Shown here piece by piece: positions 1 through 5,418 of a stretch of 5,418 nucleotides of DNA. The first letter of the stretch is position 1; every line of letters starts with the position of its first letter. The notes under the pieces were generated by a model, which was not told the DNA's origin, did not search any database, and saw nothing but the letters and a program-made list of their open reading frames with translations. Source of the DNA: Chloroflexota bacterium (GTDB taxonomy: Bacteria > Chloroflexota > Dehalococcoidia > Lucifugimonadales > UBA1127); contig JAPPNT010000011.1 in assembly GCA_028873745.1 (NCBI GenBank), positions 1 to 5,418 on the forward strand. Reading direction: 5' to 3'. Made by a program: the position numbers and the translations under genes.

Positions 1-63
1 GGGCGTGGGTGGGGGCGGCGTTGCACCCGGGTTTGCGGGGTTTAACCTTGGCATTTCAATACC

Positions 64-94
64 GTCCCGCCCCCCGGCGGTTGCGGGGGGGGAC
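64..94 (-). terminator. Imperfect GC hairpin after copy A, possible terminator
   Basis: GTCCC at 64-68 pairs with 90-94 and CCCC at 70-73 with 85-88, with a G:G mismatch between them and an 11-nt loop. It lies 32 nt past the stop of copy A, similar to the spacing of the hairpins behind the other two genes. There is no T tract on the minus strand, and G/C runs pair easily by chance, so support is modest. Confidence 0.35.
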
Positions 95-126
95 GCTTCT
101 ATGTCCTGACTACTGCGTCACTGACG

Positions 127-1965
127 CTACTGGGCGGCGCGGATGAACTCCATGTGAGTCCAGGTGCCCGTCACCGAGCCCGGGTAGACGTAGTCGCTGA
201 CGAACTCGGGGTTGAAGGCGGCCTCAGGCGGCAGCCAGAACAGCGGGATGTCGTAGAACCCGAGGAAGGAGACCTCACCGAGCTGCTTGAAGAGCTCCGA
301 CTGCTTGTCGGCGTCGAGCGTCCGTGCAATCTCGTAGTAGATCTCGTCGCGCTCGGGGATTTCAGGCGAGCCGATCCTGGGGTTGGCCGCGATGTCGTAC
401 ACGCGGGTGCCCATCAGGATGTGCGAGCTGGTGCCGCTGATCCAGGCACGGTTGCTGTACTCAAAGTTGCGGCCCCTGGCCCGCTGCGTTGCCGGGTCCT
501 CAGTCTGCAGATTGGTCTTGATTCCGACGTCACGCCAGAAACCTGCAACGGCTTCGGCAACGTCGGGGCCGCCCGGCCAGCCGAGGGCCTGGGTCAACTG
601 CACGTTGATCTCATAGGGGTTGTCCGGGCCGTAGTCGGCCTCGGCAAGGAGCGACCTGGCCTTCTCGGGGTTGTAGCCGTAGAGGCCCTCAAACCGGGTC
701 TCCCAGGAGGGGTCCCAGCCCGGGCGGGTGGGGTGGTGGTGGTTGCGCACCATCAGGTCACCCTTGCCGCCGAAGAACGCCTCATTGATGGCATTGCGGT
801 CGATGGCCACGTTCAGGGCCTGGCGTACGCGAATGTCCCACAGCGGGGCGTCCGGGAACTTGTAGGACGCGTCCAGCGCCGGGATCGTCGTCCGCGTGTC
901 GATGTCGCAGGGGCAGCGGGCGCCGAAGCGCAGGCCCATGAAGGCCCGCAGACCGGCGGCGTTGCCGGCGGCAAGCGCCATGCCCGAGTCCACCGCCTGG
1001 ACCTTGAGGTCGTCCGGCAGCTCGGTCACGTGGATCTCAGCCGTGAGCAGGCCGGCCAGGCGGGTCGATGCCTCTGGGACCCACTTGATCATCAACTCCT
1101 GGAAGTCCGGCGTCATCTTCCAGTGGGTGTAGGGGGTCCGCTCGTACAGGACGTAGGAGCCCTGGTTCCGCTCCACTTCCTGATAGACGCCGGTGCCGGC
1201 GATGGCGGGCTTCGTCAGGTCGGGCACGCCCACCTCGTCGTAGTGGTCCTTGCTCTGCACCAGGATGCTCTGCTCCTGCCGCGTCAGGATCCACAGGAGT
1301 CCGGCGTTCGGCGACGGCGACTTGAAGATGACCTCGTAGTCATTGACGATCAGGACGTCCTCGACGTCCCTGCGGAGGTTGCCGCTGTTGCCGTGGGATG
1401 CCTCCGGGTGCGTGATGTCCTGCCACGTGTGGCGGACGTCCTTGCCCGTCATCTCACCCCAGCCCTTGTGGAACGGGACGCCCTTGCGAAGCTGGAAGCG
1501 GATCGACGCGCCGTCGGGCTCGACGCTCCACGACGTTGCCAATTCCGGCACCCAGGCGCCCGACTCCGGGTCCATGCCGATCAGGTACTCGTACATCGGG
1601 TTGTTCTGGGTGTTGGTTGGCGGGCCAAGCCTGCCGGGAGTGTTGTGCTCCTGGGACTCCGGCTCCATACCGAAGACCACACGGGTAATCTTCGCCTGCA
1701 TCGCAGGGTCCGCAATTGTGGTCGGAGCCTCACCGATGGGCATCGCTGCCGCCGACGGCTGGGCCGGCGCGCTGAAGATGCCCGTGGCAGCCTCCGGCGC
1801 TGCCGCGGCAGCCGGCTGCTGTGGCGCCTGGGGCGCGGTCGTCGTAGTCGTCGTCGCGGTGGTCGAGGTGTCGCCGTCGCTGCCTCCGCAGGCCAACGCG
1901 AACGCGAGCGCCATGGCCAGCGCGACCAACGCGACCGGCCGTAAACTGACCGAAACTGCTCTCAT
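127..1965 (-). CDS. Family 5 extracellular solute-binding lipoprotein of an ABC importer (peptide/oligopeptide type), copy A
   Basis: Predicted surface-anchored receptor that captures a solute, probably a peptide or similar small molecule, and hands it to an ABC permease. Seen: an N-terminal basic segment and hydrophobic stretch (residues 9-25) ending in Cys26 (ALAC-GG, a lipobox with Ala instead of Leu at -3), then a Thr/Pro/Ala-rich tether to about residue 80. Family 5 landmarks follow: YEYLIG near 125, the LATSWSVEPDG...FQLRKGVPFH segment at 142-166, KDV near 175, VRQALNVAIDR at 380-390 and YNPEKARSLLAEA at 431-443. The 612-residue length is somewhat above the usual 500-600. The start at 1965 is preferred over an in-frame ATG at 1983 because AAGGAGG (1972-1978) sits 6 nt before it, because the upstream ATG lies on the other side of that site, and because this start gives the same MRA N-terminus as copy B. 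The stop is TAG. It has its own promoter and no permease beside it. Substrate is unknown: family 5 also includes nickel-, heme- and sugar-binding members. Confidence 0.96.
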   Translation of the reverse strand: MRAVSVSLRPVALVALAMALAFALACGGSDGDTSTTATTTTTTAPQAPQQPAAAAAPEAATGIFSAPAQPSAAAMPIGEAPTTIADPAMQAKITRVVFGMEPESQEHNTPGRLGPPTNTQNNPMYEYLIGMDPESGAWVPELATSWSVEPDGASIRFQLRKGVPFHKGWGEMTGKDVRHTWQDITHPEASHGNSGNLRRDVEDVLIVNDYEVIFKSPSPNAGLLWILTRQEQSILVQSKDHYDEVGVPDLTKPAIAGTGVYQEVERNQGSYVLYERTPYTHWKMTPDFQELMIKWVPEASTRLAGLLTAEIHVTELPDDLKVQAVDSGMALAAGNAAGLRAFMGLRFGARCPCDIDTRTTIPALDASYKFPDAPLWDIRVRQALNVAIDRNAINEAFFGGKGDLMVRNHHHPTRPGWDPSWETRFEGLYGYNPEKARSLLAEADYGPDNPYEINVQLTQALGWPGGPDVAEAVAGFWRDVGIKTNLQTEDPATQRARGRNFEYSNRAWISGTSSHILMGTRVYDIAANPRIGSPEIPERDEIYYEIARTLDADKQSELFKQLGEVSFLGFYDIPLFWLPPEAAFNPEFVSDYVYPGSVTGTWTHMEFIRAAQ

Positions 1966-1971
1966 AGCTCC

Positions 1972-1978
1972 CCTCCTT
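1972..1978 (-). promoter_or_regulatory. Ribosome binding site deciding the start of copy A
   Basis: AAGGAGG on the minus strand, 6 nt before the ATG at 1965. An in-frame ATG at 1981-1983 lies just upstream of this site, so it cannot use it and has no good site of its own. This fixes the start at 1965 and makes both paralogues 612 residues. Confidence 0.88.
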
Positions 1979-2016
1979 AGCATACGTAGCCGATACCTCG
2001 GGCAGTTTTCGCCGCA

Positions 2017-2045
2017 ACGTTAGCAAACGTGTAGCTGGCTGTCAA
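2017..2045 (-). promoter_or_regulatory. Sigma70-type promoter of lipoprotein copy A
   Basis: On the minus strand, TTGACA (2040-2045), a 17-nt spacer and TAACGT (2017-2022) preceded by TGC form a consensus -35 with an extended -10. The expected +1 is G at about 2010, giving a 45-nt leader to the ATG at 1965, almost the same length as in the paralogue. The surrounding block 2016-2056 matches 4210-4250 at 37 of 41 positions. It places copy A in its own transcription unit instead of relying on read-through from copy B. Confidence 0.8.
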
Positions 2046-2260
2046 CCTCCCTTCCCAATTGTGACGAATCGCGCAAATGTGAGGCCCATGGGCGTGCCAT
2101 TCGTTATTGGCGTGGCCTGTTTTCGGGACCATCACCGAAGACGCTCAAGCAAAGGAGGACGGAGAAGCGTATCTCCAGGCTGCATCCGTGGGTCGTGTTC
2201 GTGGACGGAGTTCGCCGGAGCATGTCGACGGGAGCATCCGATAGCTGGCCGCAAACGTGA

Positions 2261-2290
2261 AGCGCCCCCGCCGTTGCCGGCGGGGGCGCT
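2261..2290 (-). terminator. Strong hairpin after copy B, probable terminator
   Basis: A perfect 12-bp inverted repeat (AGCGCCCCCGCC at 2261-2272 with its complement at 2279-2290) and a 6-nt loop lie 29 nt past the stop of copy B. The minus-strand tail (TCACGTTTGC) is poor in T, so it may terminate inefficiently or mainly protect the 3' end. The plus-strand side also has a weak pyrimidine tail, but no plus-strand gene ends here. Confidence 0.6.
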
Positions 2291-2319
2291 CTTCCTTTGA
2301 GTCTACCGTGAAGCGGTGG

Positions 2320-4158
2320 CTACTGGGCGGCCCGGACGAGCTCCAGGTGCGTCCATGTGCCGGTCACGGAGCCAGGGAAGCTGTAGCCGCTGACGAATTC
2401 AGGGTTGAAGACAGCCTCCGGGGGCAGCCAGAACAGCGGCACGTCGTAGAAACCAAGGTAGGAGATCTCGCCCAGTTGCCGCAGGAGATCCGCCTGCTTT
2501 TCGGCATCGAGGGTCCTGGCAATCTCCGAGTAGAGGGCATCACGCTCCGGGATCTCCGGGGCGGCTACCCTGGGGTTGGCGTTGCCGATCTCGTACACCC
2601 GGGTGCCCATCAGGATGTGCGAGCTCGTGCCGGTGATGACCGCGTCGTTGTTGTACTCGAAGTTGCGGTTCCTCGCCGTCCGGGTGGCGTGGGGTTCCTC
2701 GTTGTAGTTGATGCTGACCCCGACATCACGCCAGTAACCGGCGATCGCCTCCACCACGTCGAGCGAACCGGAGTAGTGGCCGAGGTTGATCAGGTGAAGG
2801 GTGATTTCGTAGGGGTTGTCCGGGCCGTAGCCGGCCTCTGCCAGCAACTCACGGGCCTTCACCGGGTTGTAGCCGTAGAACTCGTCAAACCGGGTCTCCC
2901 AGGAGGGGTCCCAGCCGGGCCGGGTGGGGTGGTGGTGGTTCTTGTACATGATCTGGCCCTTGCCGGCGAAGAAAGCCTCATTGATCTCGTTGCGGTCAAT
3001 GGCCTGGTTCAAGGCGCGGCGGACGCGGATGTCCCACAGGGGGGCGTCCGGGAACTTGTAGGGGGCGTCCAGCGCCGGGGCCTGCGTCCGCGTGTCGCTG
3101 GTGCAGGGGCAGCGGGCGCCGAAACGCCAGCCGAGGAAGGTGCGCAGTCCGGCGGCGTTGCCCTGGGCAACCGCCATGCCGGACTCCAGCGCCTGGGGCT
3201 GCAGGTCCTCAGGGATGGTGGTGATGTGGACTTCCTCCGCCAGCAGACCGGCCATCCGGGTGGAAGCCTCGTCAATCCAGCGGATCTCCAGTTCCTGGAA
3301 GTCCGGGGTCAGCTTCCAGTGCTCGTACGGCGTCCGCTCGTAGCGCACGTACTGACCCTCGCGCCGGCCCAGCTCCTGATAGGGGCCCGTGCCGGCGATG
3401 GACGGCTTGGTCAGGTTGGGGACGCCAACCTCGTCGTAGTTGTCCTTGCTCTGCACCAGGATGCTCTGCTCCTGCCGCGTCAGGATCCAGAGGAGACCGG
3501 CGTTGGGGGAAGGAGACTGGAAGATGACTTCGTGGTCGTTGACGATGAGCACGTCCTCGACGTCGCGGCGCAGGTTGCCGCTGTTGCCGTGAGACGCCTC
3601 CGGGTGGGTGATGTCCTGCCACGTGTGGCGGACGTCCTTGCCCGTCATCTCACCCCAACCGTTGTGGAAGGGGATGCCCTGGCGAAGCTGGAAGCGGATC
3701 GAAGCGCCGTCGGGCTCGATGCTCCACCCGGTCGCCAGCTCAGGCACCCACGCACCGCTCACCGGGTCCATGCCGATGAGGTACTCATACATGGGGTTGT
3801 TCTGGACGTTGGTGGGCGGGCCGAGCCTGCCGGGCGTGTTGTGCTCCTGTGTGAGCGACTGCAGCGCGAAGACTACGCGCTCGATCTTCGCCTCAGCGAC
3901 GGGGTCGCTGATCGTGGTCGGCACGGAGCCCTGGGGCATGGCAGCGGCGTCCGGCTGTGCCGGCGCGCTGAAGATGCCGGTGGCAGCCTCCGGCGCCGCG
4001 GCGGCAGCAGGCTGCTGGGGCGTCTGGGGCGAGGTGGTTGTGGTCGTCGTCGCGGTGGTCGTGGTGTCGCTGTCGCCTCCGCAAGCCATGGCGAATGCGA
4101 GCGCCATCGCCAGCGCGACTAACGCAAGCGGCCGCAATGCGACCGGAATTGCCCTCAT
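2320..4158 (-). CDS. Family 5 extracellular solute-binding lipoprotein of an ABC importer (peptide/oligopeptide type), copy B
   Basis: Paralogue of the neighbouring downstream lipoprotein, also 612 residues, with the same predicted job of extracytoplasmic solute capture for an ABC importer. Seen: hydrophobic signal segment at residues 9-25 and lipobox Cys26 (AMAC-GG, again non-canonical at -3), then a run of Thr and a Pro/Gln/Ala tether to about residue 80. It then shows the family 5 landmarks: YEYLIG, LATGWSIEPDG, FQLRQGIPFH, GKDVRHTW, VRRALNQAIDR and YNPVKARELLAEAGYG. A CPC motif (350-352) and an HHH triplet (about 408-410) are shared with the paralogue. Start ATG at 4158 is supported by AAGGAGG at 4164-4170, 5 nt upstream, with the promoter at 4211-4239; stop TAG. 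Relative to copy A it lacks one tether residue and gains one residue near ANPR. Residues 452-508 differ most, so its ligand may differ. No permease or ATPase is adjacent, so the transporter partner is unknown. Confidence 0.97.
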   Translation of the reverse strand: MRAIPVALRPLALVALAMALAFAMACGGDSDTTTTATTTTTTSPQTPQQPAAAAAPEAATGIFSAPAQPDAAAMPQGSVPTTISDPVAEAKIERVVFALQSLTQEHNTPGRLGPPTNVQNNPMYEYLIGMDPVSGAWVPELATGWSIEPDGASIRFQLRQGIPFHNGWGEMTGKDVRHTWQDITHPEASHGNSGNLRRDVEDVLIVNDHEVIFQSPSPNAGLLWILTRQEQSILVQSKDNYDEVGVPNLTKPSIAGTGPYQELGRREGQYVRYERTPYEHWKLTPDFQELEIRWIDEASTRMAGLLAEEVHITTIPEDLQPQALESGMAVAQGNAAGLRTFLGWRFGARCPCTSDTRTQAPALDAPYKFPDAPLWDIRVRRALNQAIDRNEINEAFFAGKGQIMYKNHHHPTRPGWDPSWETRFDEFYGYNPVKARELLAEAGYGPDNPYEITLHLINLGHYSGSLDVVEAIAGYWRDVGVSINYNEEPHATRTARNRNFEYNNDAVITGTSSHILMGTRVYEIGNANPRVAAPEIPERDALYSEIARTLDAEKQADLLRQLGEISYLGFYDVPLFWLPPEAVFNPEFVSGYSFPGSVTGTWTHLELVRAAQ

Positions 4159-4163
4159 GGTCT

Positions 4164-4170
4164 CCTCCTT
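4164..4170 (-). promoter_or_regulatory. Ribosome binding site of copy B
   Basis: AAGGAGG on the minus strand, 5 nt before the ATG at 4158. It is the only stretch of the transcribed leader that is clearly shared with the leader of copy A. Confidence 0.85.
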
Positions 4171-4210
4171 GGCAAAAGTTGACTAATCTATAGGGACTGG
4201 GCGCAAAAAA

Positions 4211-4239
4211 ACGCTAGCAAACGTATAGCTGGCTGTCAA
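4211..4239 (-). promoter_or_regulatory. Sigma70-type promoter of lipoprotein copy B
   Basis: Read on the minus strand, a perfect -35 TTGACA (4234-4239) is followed by a 17-nt spacer and the -10 TAGCGT (4211-4216), preceded by TGC, so an extended -10 of the form TGnTAnnnT. The expected start of transcription is G at about 4204, after a run of T, giving a leader of about 46 nt before the ATG at 4158. The same arrangement precedes the paralogous gene, which strongly supports it. The start of transcription is inferred, not observed. Confidence 0.8.
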
Positions 4240-4347
4240 CCTCCTTTCTCTTATGCAGACTATACCGAACGTAGACGCCAACAAGGGGAATCTGGTTCCC
4301 GGATTTGAGGACAAGTTTCGAGTTTTGGCGCTCTTACCTTGAACCAC

Positions 4348-4382
4348 AAAAGGAGGCGGGGCCATCGCACGACGGCCCCGCC
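4348..4382 (-). terminator. Rho-independent terminator after the oxidoreductase gene
   Basis: A perfect 9-bp GC-rich stem (GGCGGGGCC at 4355-4363 pairing with 4374-4382) with a 10-nt loop begins 25 nt past the TAG of the oxidoreductase. On the minus strand it is followed by TCCTTTT (4348-4354), a short but real T-rich tail. It separates the oxidoreductase from the lipoprotein unit, which has its own promoter further down. Confidence 0.75.
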
Positions 4383-4407
4383 ATACCATTCCATGTGGCT
4401 TCGCGGT

Positions 4408-5418
4408 CTACAGGCCGTAGATCTCCAGGAACCGCAGCCAGAACTCGCCCACCGTCGGGAACGACGGCACGGCGTGCCACAGCCGGTCGAGCGTCACCTC
4501 GCCGACGATGGCGATGGTGGCCGCGTGGATCAGCTCGCCGGCGCCGGGGCCGACGAACGTCGCGCCCACCAGCACGCGCCGGTCCTCGTCAACGACCCAC
4601 TTGCACTCGCCCTCGATGCCCTCGCCGAGCGTCGCGCCGCCGCCGCTGGCGCCGTAGGGGTAGGTGATCACGCGCACGTTCAGGCCCTTCTCCCGCGCCT
4701 GCCGTTCCGTCAAACCAGTCGCGGCAACCTGCGGGTCCGTGAACACGACGCGCGGGCTGCCGACGTTGTCCGCCCACGAGGTGACGTCCTTGCCAAGGAT
4801 GTGGTCGCCGGCGATGCGCGCCTGGTACTTGCCCATGTGCGTCAGCAGGCTCCGCCGGTTGACGTCGCCGACGGCGTACAGCCACCCGCCGGGCACGCCC
4901 GTGGCGACGAGGTGGTCGTCGACGTCGATGTAGCGCCCCGGCGTCAGGCCGACGGCGTCCAAGCCGATGTCGCGGGTGTTGGCCGCGCGGCCCACGGCCA
5001 CGACGATCTCCGTTCCCTCGACCGTGCTGCCGTCGGCCAGCGTGGCCGTCACCGTGCCGCCGTCGCGCGAGACCCTGGTCACCGCCTGCCCCGTGCGCAC
5101 GGCGATGCCGCGCGCCTCGAACGCTTTGGCGAGGTACTCGCCCGCCGACGGCTCTTCGACGGGGAGCAGCCGTTCCTGCAGCTCGACGACGGTCACCTCG
5201 GACCCCAGCGAGCGCCACGCCTGCGCCATCTCGACGCCGATGACGCCGCCGCCGAGGATGATGAGCCGCTCCGGCACGTCCTGCGCCGTCACGATCTTCC
5301 GCGAGTCCCACGGCGCCGAGTCCGCCAGCCCCTCGATGGGGGGCATCGCCGCGGGCGGGGCGGGGGGAGCCCCCCCCCCCCGCCCCCCCCGCCGCGCGCG
5401 CCCCCCCCCCGCGGCGCC
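4408..5418 (-). CDS. Pyridine nucleotide-disulfide oxidoreductase (dihydrolipoyl dehydrogenase/mercuric reductase superfamily), 5'-truncated
   Basis: C-terminal part of a cytoplasmic FAD flavoprotein using NAD(P)H. The frame is open to the window edge; recognisable protein starts at MPPIEGL (5346), which in this family follows the ATGS(R)P segment, so 5346 is probably an internal Met. About 140-150 residues are missing, including the FAD GxGxxG and the redox-active CxxxxC. Numbering from that Met: NAD-binding GGGVIG at 32-37 with Glu55 ending the second strand (suggesting NADH rather than NADPH), VAVGR at 116-120, the second FAD contact YAVGD at 157-161, and a dimerisation domain from about 197 (VVFTDPQVAATGLTE to the end). 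The C-terminal HAVPSFPT motif has Val where lipoamide dehydrogenase has its catalytic His just before Pro, so a true E3 subunit is unlikely. It ends in TAG followed by its own hairpin terminator. The substrate is unknown. Residues encoded beyond about 5350 come from suspect homopolymer sequence. Confidence 0.9.
   Translation of the reverse strand, partial: GAAGGGRARRGGRGGGAPPAPPAAMPPIEGLADSAPWDSRKIVTAQDVPERLIILGGGVIGVEMAQAWRSLGSEVTVVELQERLLPVEEPSAGEYLAKAFEARGIAVRTGQAVTRVSRDGGTVTATLADGSTVEGTEIVVAVGRAANTRDIGLDAVGLTPGRYIDVDDHLVATGVPGGWLYAVGDVNRRSLLTHMGKYQARIAGDHILGKDVTSWADNVGSPRVVFTDPQVAATGLTERQAREKGLNVRVITYPYGASGGGATLGEGIEGECKWVVDEDRRVLVGATFVGPGAGELIHAATIAIVGEVTLDRLWHAVPSFPTVGEFWLRFLEIYGL
5351..5418. 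other. Low-complexity G/C homopolymer edge, suspected assembly artefact
   Basis: This edge consists almost entirely of C and G runs, including tracts of 11, 8 and 10-11 C, unlike the rest of the window. If translated in the oxidoreductase frame it gives Gly/Arg/Ala/Pro repeats, where the family would have a beta strand and ATGS-type motif. It is best treated as unreliable sequence. Confidence 0.6.

Noticed and set aside
1..126. Possible start of another gene or a CRISPR/tRNA element at the low-coordinate edge
   Set aside because: No frame with a ribosome binding site, no cloverleaf and no repeat-spacer pattern; only G-rich sequence and the weak hairpin after copy A.
1819..1875. Imperfect trinucleotide repeats (GTCGTC-like) near the 5' ends of both lipoprotein genes
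   Set aside because: They encode the Thr-rich tether after the lipobox Cys, which is ordinary for surface lipoproteins; the repeat follows from Thr codons.
154..1944. Very long open frame on the plus strand, antisense to copy A (596 residues), and a similar 621-residue one at 2257-4122 antisense to copy B
   Set aside because: Both are Gly/Arg/Val/Leu-rich with no recognisable domain or ribosome binding site, and they mirror each other because the minus-strand genes are paralogues. High GC removes stops from the antisense frame.
1966..1983. Six-residue N-terminal extension of copy A from the ATG at 1983
   Set aside because: The strong Shine-Dalgarno sequence lies inside this extension and is spaced for the ATG at 1965, and the paralogue starts at the equivalent MRA.
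2061..2300. Plus-strand 79-residue frame in the space between the two lipoprotein genes
   Set aside because: No ribosome binding site, no recognisable family, a basic low-information sequence, and it runs through the copy B terminator hairpin.
4183..4389. Minus-strand 68-residue frame between the oxidoreductase and copy B
   Set aside because: It covers the oxidoreductase terminator and the whole promoter of copy B, and has no convincing start site or family resemblance.

Overview
The window reads as part of a chromosomal contig from a GC-rich, free-living bacterium. Three protein genes all lie on the minus strand. The two lipoproteins carry a Thr/Ala/Pro-rich tether after the lipobox Cys, and tandem copies of family 5 extracellular solute-binding proteins are abundant in uncultured Chloroflexota (SAR202/Dehalococcoidia-like) and some Actinobacteria. 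I lean towards Chloroflexota, but this is an inference from protein style, not from a marker gene. Layout, in the order of minus-strand transcription (high to low coordinates): (1) the C-terminal two thirds of an FAD/NAD-dependent pyridine nucleotide-disulfide oxidoreductase (stop at 4408, 5' end off the window), followed by a good hairpin terminator at 4355-4382; (2) a 612-residue family 5 solute-binding lipoprotein (2320-4158) with its own sigma70-type promoter at 4211-4239, and a perfect 12-bp hairpin 29 nt past its stop; (3) a second 612-residue paralogue (127-1965) with a nearly identical promoter at 2017-2045 and an imperfect hairpin past its stop. 

The two lipoproteins are clearly paralogues: about 92% identical by hand count over one 157-residue block, but only about 49% over a 57-residue block in the C-terminal half. 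They most likely capture peptides or related small solutes outside the membrane and deliver them to an ABC importer. No permease or ATPase gene is in the window. Each is preceded by the same 41-bp promoter block (37 of 41 bases identical, all differences transitions), although the transcribed leaders between promoter and Shine-Dalgarno have diverged. This points to separate monocistronic units under shared control. The oxidoreductase has its own terminator and no visible functional link to the transport genes. 

The non-coding stretches are all under 300 bases. Positions 2057-2260 hold nothing convincing apart from short words resembling the promoter block. Positions 5351-5418, and to a lesser extent 1-20, are G/C homopolymer-rich and look like contig-edge artefact. 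I see no tRNA, rRNA, CRISPR, insertion sequence, phage or defence gene. I did not find a new system; the most interesting signals are the duplicated promoter/operator block and the uneven divergence of the two binding proteins.
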